A stretch of 64,000 nt of DNA from Bacillus siamensis KCTC 13613 (lineage in GTDB: Bacteria; Bacillota; Bacilli; Bacillales; Bacillaceae): the NCBI RefSeq assembly GCF_000262045.1, contig NZ_AJVF01000041.1, positions 434,001 to 498,000 on the forward strand. The letters run 5' to 3'. Of this stretch, positions 41,443 through 51,433 are shown piece by piece (within the stretch, counting starts at the first letter, position 1; the number at the start of each line of letters is the position of its first letter). The notes beneath the pieces were generated by a model. That model was not told the origin of the DNA and did not search any database. It worked only from the letters and a program-made list of their open reading frames with translations. The translations under genes were made by a program, and so were the position numbers.

Positions 41443-43254
41443 ATGGGAAACCGCATACCAGATGAAGTAGTTAATCAGGTGCAGCAGTCAGCAGACATTG
41501 TTGAAGTCATAGGTGATTATGTCCAATTGAAAAAGCAAGGCCGCAACTACTTTGGGCTCTGTCCGTTTCACGGTGAAAACACGCCCTCGTTTTCCGTCTC
41601 CAGTGATAAGCAGATCTTTCATTGCTTCGGATGCGGAGCGGGCGGGAACGTTTTCTCGTTCTTACGGCAGATGGAAGGCTATTCATTTACGGAAGCTGTT
41701 TCTCACCTTGCTGATAAATATCAGATTGATTTCCCTGATGATATAACGATTCACTCTGCATCCAGGCCGGAATCTTCCGGAGACCAGAAGATGGCGGAAG
41801 CTCACGAGCTTCTGAAGAAATTTTACCATCATTTGCTAATGAATACAAAGGAAGGCCAGGAAGCGTTAGATTACCTTTTATCAAGGGGTTTTACGAAAGA
41901 GCTCATAGATGAGTTTGAAATCGGCTACGCGCTGGATTCCTGGGATTTCATGACGAAATTCTTGAAAAAGCGCGGTTTTGAGGAAGAACTGATGGAGAAA
42001 GCGGGTCTGCTGATCAGAAGGGAAGACGGTAGCGGATATTTTGACCGTTTCAGAAACAGAATCATGTTTCCCATTCATGATCATCACGGAGCCGTGGCGG
42101 CTTTTTCAGGAAGGGCGCTCGGAAGCCAGCAGCCGAAATATATGAACAGTCCGGAAACGCCGCTGTTTCATAAATCTAAGCTGCTGTACAACTTCCATAA
42201 GGCCCGCCTGCCGATCAGGAAAGAGGAGAGAGCCGTTCTGTTTGAAGGCTTTGCGGATGTCATTTCCGCCGTCAGCTCAGGCGTAAAAGAAAGTATCGCC
42301 ACAATGGGGACGTCGCTCACCGAAGAGCATGTGAAAATCCTGAGAAGAAATGTTCAGGAGGTCATTCTCTGCTACGATTCGGATAAAGCCGGGTACGAAG
42401 CTACGCTGAAAGCGGCCGACCTGCTTCAGAAAGCTGATTGTAAGGTAAGAGTAAGCATGATGCCTGACGGTCTTGATCCTGATGACTATGTCAGAACTCA
42501 GGGCGGAGAAAAATTCAAGACAGATATCATTGATGCAAGCGTTACGGTCATGGCTTTTAAAATGCAATATTTCCGCAAAGGGAAAAACTTATCTGACGAA
42601 GGAGACCGGCTCGCTTACATGAAAGAAGTGCTGAAAGAAATCAGCGCTCTTTCAGGGTCGCTTGAGCAGGAAATGTATGTGAAGCAGCTCGCCTCCGAAT
42701 TTTCTCTTTCGGTAGAATCTTTGACTGAACAGCTTTCCATCTATGCCGCCCAAAACGCCCCTGGCGGCAAAAACGCCGAACCGCAGCCAAGACGGGCCCG
42801 GGTGACGACAAAAGCGAAACGGCGCCGTCTCCGTCCCGCCTATGAGAATGCGGAAAGACTTCTTCTCGCTCATATGCTGAGAGACCGAAACGTCATAAAG
42901 AAAGTGATTGAGCGTGTCGGCTTTGAATTTAACATTGACGGACATCGTGCGCTGGCAGCATATCTGTACGCTGTTTATGAAGAGGGCGCTGAAATGACGC
43001 CGCAGCATCTTATGGCGAGAATGCAGGATGATGAAATCAGCCAGCTGCTTTCAGATATAGGGATGCTCCAAATAAACGAGGAGCTCTCAGAGGCCGAGTT
43101 ATCCGATTACGTAAAAAAAGTGTTGGATCACCGAAAATGGTCAATGATAAAGGAAAAAGAAGCAGAACGAGCGGATGCAGAGAGGCAGAAAGACTTTGTG
43201 AAAGCTGCGTCTCTGGCTCAAGAAATTGTCGCATTGAACCGATCATTAAAATAA
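41443..43254 (+). CDS. dnaG: DNA primase
   Basis: DnaG makes RNA primers for DNA replication. The 603-residue protein has a CHC2 zinc finger (Cys40, His43, Cys61, Cys64), the primase core, a Toprim domain (VLFEGFADV near residue 266 and LCYDSDKAG near 309) and a C-terminal helicase-binding domain (from about 455). ATG 41443 lies 21 bases after yqxD. A 192-base gap before sigA carries no clear element. Confidence 0.97.
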   Translation: MGNRIPDEVVNQVQQSADIVEVIGDYVQLKKQGRNYFGLCPFHGENTPSFSVSSDKQIFHCFGCGAGGNVFSFLRQMEGYSFTEAVSHLADKYQIDFPDDITIHSASRPESSGDQKMAEAHELLKKFYHHLLMNTKEGQEALDYLLSRGFTKELIDEFEIGYALDSWDFMTKFLKKRGFEEELMEKAGLLIRREDGSGYFDRFRNRIMFPIHDHHGAVAAFSGRALGSQQPKYMNSPETPLFHKSKLLYNFHKARLPIRKEERAVLFEGFADVISAVSSGVKESIATMGTSLTEEHVKILRRNVQEVILCYDSDKAGYEATLKAADLLQKADCKVRVSMMPDGLDPDDYVRTQGGEKFKTDIIDASVTVMAFKMQYFRKGKNLSDEGDRLAYMKEVLKEISALSGSLEQEMYVKQLASEFSLSVESLTEQLSIYAAQNAPGGKNAEPQPRRARVTTKAKRRRLRPAYENAERLLLAHMLRDRNVIKKVIERVGFEFNIDGHRALAAYLYAVYEEGAEMTPQHLMARMQDDEISQLLSDIGMLQINEELSEAELSDYVKKVLDHRKWSMIKEKEAERADAERQKDFVKAASLAQEIVALNRSLK

Positions 43255-43446
43255 CATCAAAAAAGAGGCTTGCGTTCTCTTGGCAATGATTCCTTGCGGA
43301 GGAGCAAATAGATCGCTTAACCTCATCATGAATTGTCACTTATTATCCGCTGCCCTGCATGCTGAAAAAGAGAGAAGGCTCCCGGGACGGATAAGAAACA
43401 TACCGCTTTTAGAATTCGTTGCAAGCTTTGGAAGGAGGGATCCATA

Positions 43447-44568
43447 ATGGCTGATAAACAAACCCACGAGACAGAAACAGAACTTACACTGGATCAGGTA
43501 AAAGACCAGCTTACTGAAACCGGAAAAAAACGTGGCGTTTTAACATATGAAGAAATTGCTGAACGCATGTCCAGCTTTGAAATTGAATCAGACCAAATGG
43601 ATGAGTATTATGAATTTTTAGGAGAACAAGGTGTTGAATTAATTAGTGAGAATGAAGAAACGGAAGATCCTAATATTCAACAGCTTGCCAAAGCCGAAGA
43701 AGAATTTGACCTTAATGACCTCAGCGTACCGCCTGGCGTAAAGATCAATGATCCAGTCCGCATGTACCTTAAGGAAATCGGACGGGTAAATCTTCTTTCT
43801 GCTAAAGAAGAAATCACCTATGCTCAAAAAATTGAAGAAGGTGACGAAGAATCTAAACGCAGATTGGCTGAAGCAAACCTTCGTTTAGTTGTCAGCATTG
43901 CTAAACGGTATGTCGGCCGCGGCATGCTTTTCTTAGACTTGATTCAAGAAGGAAACATGGGTCTCATGAAAGCCGTCGAAAAATTTGACTACCGTAAAGG
44001 ATATAAATTCAGTACGTATGCGACTTGGTGGATCAGACAGGCGATTACACGCGCCATCGCTGACCAGGCGAGAACGATCCGTATCCCGGTTCACATGGTG
44101 GAAACGATCAACAAATTAATCCGTGTGCAGCGTCAGCTTCTTCAGGATCTGGGCAGAGAGCCGTCACCGGAAGAGATTGCTGAAGACATGGATCTTACGC
44201 CTGAAAAAGTTCGTGAAATATTAAAAATTGCCCAAGAGCCTGTTTCTTTAGAAACGCCGATCGGTGAAGAAGATGATTCACATCTCGGTGATTTCATTGA
44301 AGACCAGGAAGCGACGTCTCCGTCGGATCATGCGGCATATGAGCTTTTGAAAGAACAGCTGGAAGATGTGCTGGATACGTTGACGGATCGTGAAGAAAAC
44401 GTGCTGCGTCTCCGTTTCGGTCTGGATGACGGACGCACAAGAACGCTTGAAGAAGTCGGCAAAGTGTTTGGAGTAACGAGAGAGCGTATTCGCCAAATTG
44501 AAGCAAAAGCGCTTCGTAAATTGAGACATCCTAGCAGAAGCAAACGTCTGAAGGATTTTCTCGAATAG
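43447..44568 (+). CDS. sigA: Primary sigma factor SigA (RpoD)
   Basis: SigA directs RNA polymerase to housekeeping promoters. The 373-residue protein has region 1.1 (about 1-100), and regions 1.2 to 2.4 with the -10-reading [22 protein letters not shown] (about residues 195-216). Region 3 and region 4.2 follow with a helix-turn-helix ([27 protein letters not shown]). GAAGGAGGGA precedes ATG 43447. It is the last gene of the operon. Confidence 0.98.
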   Translation: MADKQTHETETELTLDQVKDQLTETGKKRGVLTYEEIAERMSSFEIESDQMDEYYEFLGEQGVELISENEETEDPNIQQLAKAEEEFDLNDLSVPPGVKINDPVRMYLKEIGRVNLLSAKEEITYAQKIEEGDEESKRRLAEANLRLVVSIAKRYVGRGMLFLDLIQEGNMGLMKAVEKFDYRKGYKFSTYATWWIRQAITRAIADQARTIRIPVHMVETINKLIRVQRQLLQDLGREPSPEEIAEDMDLTPEKVREILKIAQEPVSLETPIGEEDDSHLGDFIEDQEATSPSDHAAYELLKEQLEDVLDTLTDREENVLRLRFGLDDGRTRTLEEVGKVFGVTRERIRQIEAKALRKLRHPSRSKRLKDFLE

Positions 44569-44572
44569 AATG

Positions 44573-44600
44573 GAACGGGTCTGTTGATCCGTTCTTTTTT
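44573..44600 (+). terminator. Terminator after sigA
   Basis: GAACGGGTC (44573-44581) pairs with GATCCGTTC (44586-44594) with one G-U and a 4-base loop, followed by T6. Confidence 0.93.
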
Positions 44601-44727
44601 ACGTATAAGATATATGGATAATATACCTTTATTTTACTGGATAAGCATGTGTTTTGCAAATGGGTTCGGAAAAATGCGGCATGTCCTGAATAGAGGGAAA
44701 GCGGGATAAGTTAATTTATATTCCTTA
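44601..44727 (+). other. A/T-rich gene-free stretch between sigA and the cccA promoters
   Basis: No reading frame, repeat or hairpin that I can support is visible here. Together with the two candidate promoters downstream it forms the longest gene-free region of the window apart from the T-box leader. Confidence 0.5.
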
Positions 44728-44756
44728 TTGTAAGCGTATACAATTCATTATACAAT
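44728..44756 (+). promoter_or_regulatory. Distal candidate promoter upstream of cccA
   Basis: TTGTAA (44728-44733) and TACAAT (44751-44756) are 17 bases apart. GTATA-N8-TATAC (44736-44753) forms an inverted repeat between and over these boxes, which might be an operator. An A/T-only hairpin (AACAAAA at 44779 with TTTTGTT at 44793) follows. Confidence 0.55.
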
Positions 44757-44842
44757 AGAATAAAGACAATTTTGGGTGAACAAAACAGTTATTTTTGTTT
44801 ATGTATAAATTGTGAAATCAATGAAATTGCTTAATGAGACCA

Positions 44843-44870
44843 TTTACATTTTGTAAAAATAAGTTAGAAT
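44843..44870 (+). promoter_or_regulatory. Proximal candidate promoter of cccA
   Basis: TTTACA (44843-44848) and TAGAAT (44865-44870) are 16 bases apart, giving a leader of about 40 bases. Confidence 0.6.
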
Positions 44871-44915
44871 TAGAAGTGTTTACATAGGGGGAGAATGAAA
44901 AAGGGGGATGGAGAT

Positions 44916-45278
44916 ATGAAGTGGAATCCGCTGATTCCTTTTTTGCTCATCGCAGTTCTGGGAATAGGGCTGACTTTCTTTCTGTCAGTAAAAGGAAATG
45001 GAGATGCGCATCAGATCGCAAGCGGCGGTGAAAGCAAAAATGCCGAAAAGGAAACTGCAAACGCTTCACCTGAAGAGATTTATAAAGCGAACTGCATCAC
45101 CTGTCACGGGGAAAACTATGAAGGTGTCTCAGGTCCGAGCTTAAAAGGCGTCGGCAAAAGAAAAGATGTCGCTGCGATTAAAACGAGAATTGAAAAAGGC
45201 GGCAACGGGATGCCAGCCGGCCTTGTCCCGGCCGAAAAGCTGGATGACATGGCAAAATGGGTTTCTGAGATTAAATAA
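44916..45278 (+). CDS. cccA: Cytochrome c550
   Basis: CccA is a membrane-anchored small c-type cytochrome. The 120-residue protein has one N-terminal anchor (LIPFLLIAVLGIGLTFFLSV, about 6-25), an acidic linker, the haem motif CITCH near residues 61-65 and the Met ligand in GGNGMPAGL. Haem faces outside. AAAGGGGGATGGAG precedes ATG 44916; an in-frame start at 44895 lies before this site. It is a single gene ended by the hairpin 45322-45350. Confidence 0.95.
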   Translation: MKWNPLIPFLLIAVLGIGLTFFLSVKGNGDAHQIASGGESKNAEKETANASPEEIYKANCITCHGENYEGVSGPSLKGVGKRKDVAAIKTRIEKGGNGMPAGLVPAEKLDDMAKWVSEIK

Positions 45279-45321
45279 AGCTTTACCTGTCCCTATATAA
45301 AAGACATATGAAAAACTCTAT

Positions 45322-45350
45322 CCGCCGCTTGGATTCCGGGCGGTTTTTTT
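45322..45350 (+). terminator. Terminator after cccA
   Basis: CCGCC (45322-45326) pairs with GGCGG (45339-45343), followed by T7. The stem is short but GC-only. Confidence 0.7.
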
Positions 45351-45394
45351 ATATGATAGTAAAGGAAAAAGAACCTGAGAAAAGTTGTGATATT

Positions 45395-46108
45395 GTGAAT
45401 GAAATGAAGTTATCTAAAAGATTGCAGTCTGTAGCGGAATATATCCCTCCGGGTGCCCTGGTGGCTGATATCGGGTCAGACCATGCGTATCTCCCCTGCT
45501 ATGCTGTTTTAAATCATCTGGCAAACCGCGCAATCGCCGGTGAAATTACAGACGGGCCGTTTCTATCCGCCAAACAGCAGGTGGAAAAGTTGGACTTAAG
45601 CGCTCTTATCTCCGTAAGGAAAGGTGACGGGCTGAGCGTCCTTGAAAAGGGAGAAGCGGACGCCATCACAATCGCGGGCATGGGCGGAGCGCTGATCGCT
45701 CATATTTTGGAGTCCGGAAAAACAAAACTGACGGGGCGTGAACGGCTGATTCTGCAGCCGAATATTCATGCCGTTCATATAAGAGAGTGGCTTTATCAGG
45801 AAGGCTATGAACTGATTGACGAAGTGATTCTCGAAGAAGACGGAAAGTGTTATGAAATACTCGTCGCGGAAACCGGCGACCGTGATGCGCCGTACCGGGA
45901 CACCACGATGGCTGCCGGAATGCTTGCCGGTCCGTTTTTGTTAAAAGAAAAGAGTGAAGTGTTTCTTCGGAAATGGACCCAGGAACTTAAGCATACTGAA
46001 CAAATTTATGAACAGATCAGCCGCAGCGCAAAGAATGAAAACCAGGAAAAATTAGTTGAACTGAAAGAGCGGATCTTACTGCTGAAGGAGGTAATCGGAC
46101 ATGCCTAA
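45395..46108 (+). CDS. trmK: tRNA (adenine22-N1)-methyltransferase
   Basis: TrmK (YqfN) makes m1A22 in tRNA. The 237-residue protein has a SAM fold with VADIGSDHAYLPCYAV near residue 20, the conserved TIAGMGGALI near residue 91, and a C-terminal coiled coil (from about 190). The start is GTG 45395, which gives MNEMKLSK as in B. subtilis; the binding site is weak (AAAGTTGTGAT), and an extension to 45308 would start before the cccA terminator. It overlaps yqfO by 8 bases. Confidence 0.93.
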   Translation: MNEMKLSKRLQSVAEYIPPGALVADIGSDHAYLPCYAVLNHLANRAIAGEITDGPFLSAKQQVEKLDLSALISVRKGDGLSVLEKGEADAITIAGMGGALIAHILESGKTKLTGRERLILQPNIHAVHIREWLYQEGYELIDEVILEEDGKCYEILVAETGDRDAPYRDTTMAAGMLAGPFLLKEKSEVFLRKWTQELKHTEQIYEQISRSAKNENQEKLVELKERILLLKEVIGHA

Positions 46109-47222
46109 ACATGTGAACGGACAGGAAATCATCCAGCTGTTTGAACAATTTTCACCGAAGGCTTTTGCGGTGGAAGGAGACAAAATCGGCCTGCAGATCG
46201 GCACATTGAATAAGCCGGTGAAAAACGTCATGGTCACGCTGGATGTTTTGGAACAGACGGTGGATGAAGCCATTGAAAAAAAGGTTGACTTAATTATCGC
46301 TCACCATCCGCCGATTTTTCGGCCGCTTAAACAGATCACCACTGATCAGCCTGGCGGAAGACTGATTGAGAAATGTATAAAGCATGATATTGCCGTATAT
46401 GCGGCTCATACGAATCTTGATGTGGCGGACGGCGGTGTTAACGATCTGCTTGCGGAAGCTCTCGGCCTGACAGACACAGAAGTGCTCGTTCCGACATATT
46501 CGGACCCGCTGAAAAAGCTTGCCGTGTATGTGCCGAAAGACTATGAAGAAGCTGTAAGAACCGCACTCGGCAATGCCGGAGCGGGACATATCGGCAATTA
46601 CAGCCATTGCGCATTCTCTTCTGAGGGAATCGGCAGCTTTAAACCGCTGGAGGGGGCAGACCCGTTTATCGGACAGACGGGAGAGCTGGAACTCGTCCAT
46701 GAAGTGAGACTTGAGACCGTTTATCCGGCCAGTATGGAGAAAACCATCATAAAAGCGCTGAAAAAAAGCCATCCGTATGAAGAGGTGGCGTATGATATTT
46801 ATCCGGTGGAGCAGTCCCCGCTTGAAAAAGGACTCGGCCGCATTGGAAAACTTCAGCAAGACATGACGCTTGAAGAGTTTGCGCTGTTTGTGAAAGAAAA
46901 ATTTGACGTTAACGGAGTCCGGATGGTCGGAGAGCGAACCAGCAAGGTGAAAAAAGTCGCAGTGCTTGGCGGTGACGGAAATAAATATATTTACCAGGCT
47001 AAGAGGAAGGGTGCAGATGTTTACGTGACAGGCGACCTTTATTTCCATGTAGCGCATGATGCGATGATGATGGGGTTAAACGTCGTGGACCCGGGGCATT
47101 ATGCTGAAAAGATCATGAGAAAAGGAACTGCTGAGAAGCTTACGGCAATGGCCGGGGAGAAAAATTACGACGTGCGTATTTTCGCTTCCGAAACAGACAC
47201 AAATCCATTTACCTTCCTATAA
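46101..47222 (+). CDS. yqfO: Nif3/DUF34 family protein YqfO
   Basis: The 373-residue protein has the two halves of the Nif3-like metal-binding fold (IIAHHPPIF near residue 70 and VVDPGHYAEKI near 332), separated by a CutA-like insert domain (about 130-240; KKLAVYVPKDYEEAVRTAL). The family often accompanies TrmK and is suggested to be a GTP cyclohydrolase-like or metal-related enzyme; its real function is unproven. TGAAGGAGGT precedes ATG 46101 inside trmK. Confidence 0.92.
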   Translation: MPKHVNGQEIIQLFEQFSPKAFAVEGDKIGLQIGTLNKPVKNVMVTLDVLEQTVDEAIEKKVDLIIAHHPPIFRPLKQITTDQPGGRLIEKCIKHDIAVYAAHTNLDVADGGVNDLLAEALGLTDTEVLVPTYSDPLKKLAVYVPKDYEEAVRTALGNAGAGHIGNYSHCAFSSEGIGSFKPLEGADPFIGQTGELELVHEVRLETVYPASMEKTIIKALKKSHPYEEVAYDIYPVEQSPLEKGLGRIGKLQQDMTLEEFALFVKEKFDVNGVRMVGERTSKVKKVAVLGGDGNKYIYQAKRKGADVYVTGDLYFHVAHDAMMMGLNVVDPGHYAEKIMRKGTAEKLTAMAGEKNYDVRIFASETDTNPFTFL

Positions 47223-47252
47223 AAAAACTGAGGCCCGGGGCCTCAGTTTTTT
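47221..47252. terminator. Bidirectional terminator between yqfO and ispH
   Basis: CTGAGGCC (47228-47235) pairs with GGCCTCAG (47239-47246), flanked by A7 and T6. The ispH stop codon lies within the right arm. Confidence 0.95.
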
Positions 47253-48187
47253 ATTTTTACTTTCGGAAGGATTTTTTTGAGCGGCACATTGTGCTCAAGC
47301 TGCCATGTGGATTCATCGTTATGGTCAAACTGCTCTAAAAACCGGATGACTTCCTTTGTAATCGGTGTCGGTGTTGAAGCGCCCGCGGTAACGGCGACGG
47401 TATTGACGTCTTTGAGCCATTCGAGCTTCAATTCACTGATGTCTCCGATGCGGTAGGCTTTTGTTCCGGCGATTTCTTCTGACACTTGAGCCAGCCTGTT
47501 GGAGTTATTGCTTTTCGGATCGCCGACAACAATGGTTAAGTCCGCTTTCTTTGCCTGCTCTGAGACAGCTTCTTGACGAACCTGTGTAGCCAGGCAGATT
47601 TCCTGATGATATTCCACGTGCGGGTACTTTTCTTGGACTGATTCCATAATATCATGGACGTCCCACTGGGACATGGTCGTTTGGTTTGTAACGATTAATT
47701 TCTCAGCCTGAATATCGAGGTTTCTCACATCTTCCTCTGTTTCAACGAGATGAACGATTTCAGGGGCGACGCCGACGGCTCCTTCTGGCTCGGGGTGGCC
47801 TTTTTTGCCGATATAAATGACGTGGTAGCCCTCTGCTTTTACTTTTCGGATTAAGTCATGTGTTTTCGTGACGTCCGGGCATGTGGCGTCAATCGCAACA
47901 AGCCCTTTTTCCTCAGCGGCTTTTCTTACTTCCGGAGATACTCCGTGTGCGGTGAAAATAACGGTTCCTTTTTCCACCTGCTTTAAAATCTCCAGACGGT
48001 TAGTGCCGTCAAGCGTGTAAATTCCGTCTTCTTCAAACGCATCTGTGACATGTTTATTATGAACGATCATTCCGAGTATATATATAGGTCTTGGCAAATT
48101 TTTATCGAGTGCCGCGTTTTTGGCTATGACCATGGCATCAACAACGCCGTAACAATAGCCGCGCGGCGAGATTTTGATAACGTCCAA
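47243..48187 (-). CDS. ispH: HMB-PP reductase IspH
   Basis: IspH performs the last step of the MEP isoprenoid pathway, making IPP and DMAPP through a [4Fe-4S] cluster. The 314-residue protein has the cluster cysteines in RGYCYG (near residue 12), DATCPDV (near 103) and HQEICLATQ (near 195), and the phosphate site [11 protein letters not shown]. The start is TTG 48187, 8 bases after AGGAGG. Its leader contains a promoter at 48274-48302 and a terminator-like hairpin at 48226-48250. It is the former yqfP. Confidence 0.95.
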   Translation of the reverse strand: MDVIKISPRGYCYGVVDAMVIAKNAALDKNLPRPIYILGMIVHNKHVTDAFEEDGIYTLDGTNRLEILKQVEKGTVIFTAHGVSPEVRKAAEEKGLVAIDATCPDVTKTHDLIRKVKAEGYHVIYIGKKGHPEPEGAVGVAPEIVHLVETEEDVRNLDIQAEKLIVTNQTTMSQWDVHDIMESVQEKYPHVEYHQEICLATQVRQEAVSEQAKKADLTIVVGDPKSNNSNRLAQVSEEIAGTKAYRIGDISELKLEWLKDVNTVAVTAGASTPTPITKEVIRFLEQFDHNDESTWQLEHNVPLKKILPKVKIKN

Positions 48188-48225
48188 TTAGATGTCCTCC
48201 TATCAAAAGTGAGTGTAGAGGCAAT

Positions 48226-48250
48226 ATAAAAAGCCGTAGTTAAACGGCTC
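48226..48250 (-). terminator. Terminator-like hairpin in the ispH leader
   Basis: On the minus strand AGCCGT and ACGGCT pair over 6 bp with a 6-base loop, followed by TTTTTATA. It lies downstream of the ispH promoter and 39 bases before the ispH start, so it could end yqfQ transcripts, attenuate ispH, or do both. Confidence 0.65.
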
Positions 48251-48273
48251 AAATCTTGCATTCTTCTGATCTC

Positions 48274-48302
48274 ATTATAGCTAATCTTTCGTGAGATATC
48301 AA
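48274..48302 (-). promoter_or_regulatory. sigA-type promoter of ispH
   Basis: On the minus strand TTGATA (48297-48302) and TATAAT (48274-48279) are 17 bases apart, directly after the yqfQ stop. Confidence 0.78.
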
Positions 48303-48308
48303 AGAATG

Positions 48309-49016
48309 TTAAATATATAATTTCGGCTTTGATCTGCCCGATGTTCTTTTTGGACGCGGCTGTTCCGCTGATGCTGCTTCAGTTTCGTCTTTTTCTTGTG
48401 AAGCGGATGCTTTTTCAGATGTCTTCTTTGATGTTTTAGATGAGGCGTCTGATTTGTTTTCACCTTCAGTTTCGTCCGTTTTTTCATCTTCATCCTTTTT
48501 GTCCTGTTCGGCTGTTTCTTTTGTCTCGCCGGATTCACTATCTTCATTCTCATCATCGCTGCTGCTTAATTGACTGTAAAGCTTCATCATGGCGGGCAGA
48601 TTCCGTACTAAAGGGCCGTACTGCTGGATCATCGGCGTAACCTGCTGCGCCACGCCGAGCACCTTCTGAACGTTGCCGAGCATGCTCGACAGTGATGCCG
48701 GACTTGCCAGACTCTGAATTCCCTGCAATCCCTGCAGGCCTGCGCCTGCTCCTCCGCTGGCCGCTGCCGGTGCGGACCCGGCAGCGCTTCCTCCTGATCC
48801 GGGTAAAAAACGGGAAAGCATTCCTTTTAAGCCTCCTCCGCCTGTGCCTGCGTTTCTCAAACCTGCTCCGGCCATCTGCTGCTGAGGGAAAAACTGCCGG
48901 CCCTGCTGCATCATCTGCCGGCCCGGCAATGACGGTCTGCCTCTCATCATCATCCGCGGGTTCATCAACGGCCGGCCCTGCTGCGCCATATTTCTCATCG
49001 GCTGCTGTGGAAACAT
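48309..49016 (-). CDS. yqfQ: YqfQ-like (VrrA-type) low-complexity protein
   Basis: The 235-residue protein has a Gln/Met/Arg/Pro-rich N-terminal part (about 1-55), a Gly/Ala/Ser-rich stretch (about 60-100), and a conserved middle (LSSMLGNVQKVLGVAQQVTPMI to LPAMMKLYSQL). The long, highly charged Asp/Glu/Lys/Ser tail starts near residue 157. It matches YqfQ, related to VrrA of the B. cereus group; a spore or surface role has been proposed but is not proven. ATG 49016 follows AAAGGAGGTAC; the in-frame start at 49109 would run over the cshB promoter. Confidence 0.85.
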   Translation of the reverse strand: MFPQQPMRNMAQQGRPLMNPRMMMRGRPSLPGRQMMQQGRQFFPQQQMAGAGLRNAGTGGGGLKGMLSRFLPGSGGSAAGSAPAAASGGAGAGLQGLQGIQSLASPASLSSMLGNVQKVLGVAQQVTPMIQQYGPLVRNLPAMMKLYSQLSSSDDENEDSESGETKETAEQDKKDEDEKTDETEGENKSDASSKTSKKTSEKASASQEKDETEAASAEQPRPKRTSGRSKPKLYI

Positions 49017-49181
49017 ACTTGTACCTCCTTTCTGTCTCTCTGCTATTACAATATGCATCGGAGGGGGCATTTGCTTTTCTGTCCAGAAAACAGGCTTCCC
49101 CCAAGACATGGTGTTTTTAAGTAAAATCGGTTATAATGTGATGATGGACACAGAATGTGCCGCTTTAAGGAGCTGGGAAAA

Positions 49182-50498
49182 ATGAAAGAAACTAAATTTG
49201 ATGGATACAACTTAAAACCGTTTATTATAGATGCAGTTCACCGCCTTGGTTTTTATGAACCGACAGATATTCAAAAGCGGCTGATACCTGCTGTATTGAA
49301 AAACGAAAGCGTGATCGGGCAGTCCCAGACGGGGACGGGAAAAACCCACGCCTATTTATTGCCTATTCTGAATCGGATTGATTCGGATTCTGATACGGTG
49401 CAGGCTGTTATCACGGCGCCGACGAGAGAGCTTGCCAATCAGATTTATCAGGAAGCGCTCAAAATCACACAGGGTGCCGAGGACGGGCCGATCCGGACAA
49501 AATGCTTTATCGGCGGAACGGACAAGCAAAAATCAATTGATAAGCTGAAAACACAGCCACATCTCGTCGTCGGAACGCCGGGCCGGATTGCGGATCTGAT
49601 TAAAGCGCAGGCATTGAACGTCTATAAAGCGCAGTCTCTCGTCATTGACGAAGCTGATCTGATGCTTGATATGGGCTTTTTAGAAGACGTTGATTACATC
49701 GGATCCCGTATGCCGGAACAACTGCAGATGCTTGTTTTCTCAGCTACGATTCCGGAAAAGCTGAAGCCGTTTTTGAAAAAGTATATGGAAAATCCGAAAT
49801 ACGCTCATGTTGAGCCGAAAAGGATCACAGCCGAAAAGATTGAACATGTTTTGGTTCCTTCTAAACAGCGTGATAAAGACAAACTGCTTTTTGATATGAT
49901 GTCGAATCTGAATCCTTATCTGGGCATCGTGTTTGCCAATACGAAAAACACGGCTGACCATATTGCGAAATACCTGACCGAAAAAGGCATGAGAGTCGGC
50001 CTTCTGCACGGGGGATTAACACCGCGTGAACGCAAAAAGGTAATGAAGCAGATTAATGATCTGGAATTCACTTATGTCATTGCGACAGATCTTGCGGCAA
50101 GAGGAATTGACATTAAAGGCGTAAGCCATGTCATCAACTACGAGCTTCCGGACGATCTGGATTTTTATGTTCACCGCGTCGGAAGAACCGCACGCGCCGG
50201 TTCATCAGGCCAAGCACTGACTATATACGAGCTTTCTGACGAAGATGCGCTCGCAAGACTCGAAAAGATGGGCATTGTGTTTGACTATGCGGAGCTTGTA
50301 AACGGGGAATGGAAGAAAGGCGATGACCGCCACCGCCGTAAAAATCGCAAAAAGACGGCAAATGAGGCTGACCAAATGGCGAAACGTCTTGTGAAAAAGC
50401 CGAAAAAAGTAAAGCCGGGCTATAAAAAGAAAATGAGCTACGAAATGGAAAAAATCAGAAAGAAGCAGAGAAGAAACCAATCTAACAGAGGAAAGTAG
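49182..50498 (+). CDS. cshB: DEAD-box RNA helicase CshB
   Basis: CshB is a cold-shock helicase that unwinds mRNA and aids ribosome biogenesis. The 438-residue protein has the Q motif, Walker A SQTGTGKT near residue 47, APTRELA near 83, a DEAD-type box VIDEADLM near 155, SAT near 187 and [10 protein letters not shown] near 330. A very basic tail follows (from about 380). AAGGAG precedes ATG 49182. A TATAAT at 49132 may belong to its promoter, but the -35 is poor. nfo follows after 11 bases. Confidence 0.95.
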   Translation: MKETKFDGYNLKPFIIDAVHRLGFYEPTDIQKRLIPAVLKNESVIGQSQTGTGKTHAYLLPILNRIDSDSDTVQAVITAPTRELANQIYQEALKITQGAEDGPIRTKCFIGGTDKQKSIDKLKTQPHLVVGTPGRIADLIKAQALNVYKAQSLVIDEADLMLDMGFLEDVDYIGSRMPEQLQMLVFSATIPEKLKPFLKKYMENPKYAHVEPKRITAEKIEHVLVPSKQRDKDKLLFDMMSNLNPYLGIVFANTKNTADHIAKYLTEKGMRVGLLHGGLTPRERKKVMKQINDLEFTYVIATDLAARGIDIKGVSHVINYELPDDLDFYVHRVGRTARAGSSGQALTIYELSDEDALARLEKMGIVFDYAELVNGEWKKGDDRHRRKNRKKTANEADQMAKRLVKKPKKVKPGYKKKMSYEMEKIRKKQRRNQSNRGK

Positions 50499-50509
50499 GG
50501 GGAATCGGG

Positions 50510-51403
50510 TTGCTGAAAATAGGTTCACACGTCTCAATGAGCGGAAAACATATGCTCCTTGCCGCAAGCAAGGAAGCCGTTTCATACGGGGCGAACACAT
50601 TTATGATATATACGGGCGCTCCCCAAAATACGCGCCGCAAAAAAATTGAAGACTTGAATATTGAAGCGGGCCGCGCCCATATGAAGGAAAACGGCATCGG
50701 TGACATTGTCGTGCATGCGCCGTACATCATTAACATCGGAAATACGACAAACCCGGCAACGTTTGAGCTGGGCGTTGATTTTCTGCGTTCTGAAATTGAA
50801 AGAACGGCAGCGATCGGCGCGAAACAGATCGTGCTTCATCCAGGAGCGCATGTCGGAGCCGGTGCTGAAACGGGCATCAAAAAGATCATTGAAGGATTAA
50901 ACGAAGTGATTGATCCGGGCCAAAGCGTCCAGATTGCGCTGGAGACAATGGCGGGCAAGGGGTCAGAATGCGGAAGAAGTTTTGAAGAGCTTGCCGAGAT
51001 CATTGCGGGCGTCACACATAATGAACATCTTTCCGTCTGCTTTGACACTTGTCACACCCATGATGCAGGATATGATGTTGCCAATGATTTTGACGGCGTT
51101 CTTAATGAGTTTGATAAAATCGTCGGCATCGACCGGATAAAAGTCCTTCATGTGAATGACAGCAAAAATATCAGGGGAGCCCGTAAAGACCGTCATGAAA
51201 ACATCGGGTTCGGAGAGATCGGTTTTGACGCTCTGCAGTACATTGTTCATCACGAGCAGCTTGCCGATATTCCGAAAATCCTCGAAACACCGTATGTAGG
51301 CGAAGACAAGAAAAATAAGAAGCCGCCGTACCGTTTTGAAATCGAAATGCTGAAAGAAAAGCAGTTTGACAAGGAGCTTCTTGAAAAAATATCAGCTCAA
51401 TAA
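50510..51403 (+). CDS. nfo: Endonuclease IV (AP endonuclease)
   Basis: Nfo cuts DNA 5' to abasic sites; in B. subtilis it also protects spore DNA. The 297-residue TIM-barrel protein shows the three zinc signatures [26 protein letters not shown] near residue 177 and [20 protein letters not shown] near residue 208. The start is TTG 50510 with GTAGGGGGA upstream. In 168 the gene is yqfS, with a forespore promoter, which I did not identify here. Confidence 0.95.
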   Translation: MLKIGSHVSMSGKHMLLAASKEAVSYGANTFMIYTGAPQNTRRKKIEDLNIEAGRAHMKENGIGDIVVHAPYIINIGNTTNPATFELGVDFLRSEIERTAAIGAKQIVLHPGAHVGAGAETGIKKIIEGLNEVIDPGQSVQIALETMAGKGSECGRSFEELAEIIAGVTHNEHLSVCFDTCHTHDAGYDVANDFDGVLNEFDKIVGIDRIKVLHVNDSKNIRGARKDRHENIGFGEIGFDALQYIVHHEQLADIPKILETPYVGEDKKNKKPPYRFEIEMLKEKQFDKELLEKISAQ

Positions 51404-51433
51404 AAAAGGAGGGGGAATTGCCCCTCCTTTTTT
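51402..51433. terminator. Bidirectional terminator between nfo and yqfT
   Basis: AAAAAAGGAGGGG (51402-51414) pairs perfectly with CCCCTCCTTTTTT (51421-51433), with a 6-base loop. It also covers the yqfT stop. Confidence 0.96.

Noticed and set aside
43300..43333. Possible sigH promoter (AGGAG and GAAT) between dnaG and sigA
   Set aside because: The two boxes are about 23 bases apart, which is too far for sigH. A sigH promoter is known for sigA in B. subtilis but cannot be placed here by eye.
46290..47057. Open frame of 255 codons on the minus strand opposite yqfO
   Set aside because: It lies wholly inside a conserved gene, has no ribosome binding site, and its Phe/His/Arg-rich product is what the complement of a coding frame typically gives.
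48553..49104. Alternative 183-codon frame within yqfQ on the same strand
   Set aside because: It is Arg/Gly/Ala-rich and arises from the low-complexity GC-rich repeats of yqfQ in another frame; yqfQ has the proper binding site and the family match.
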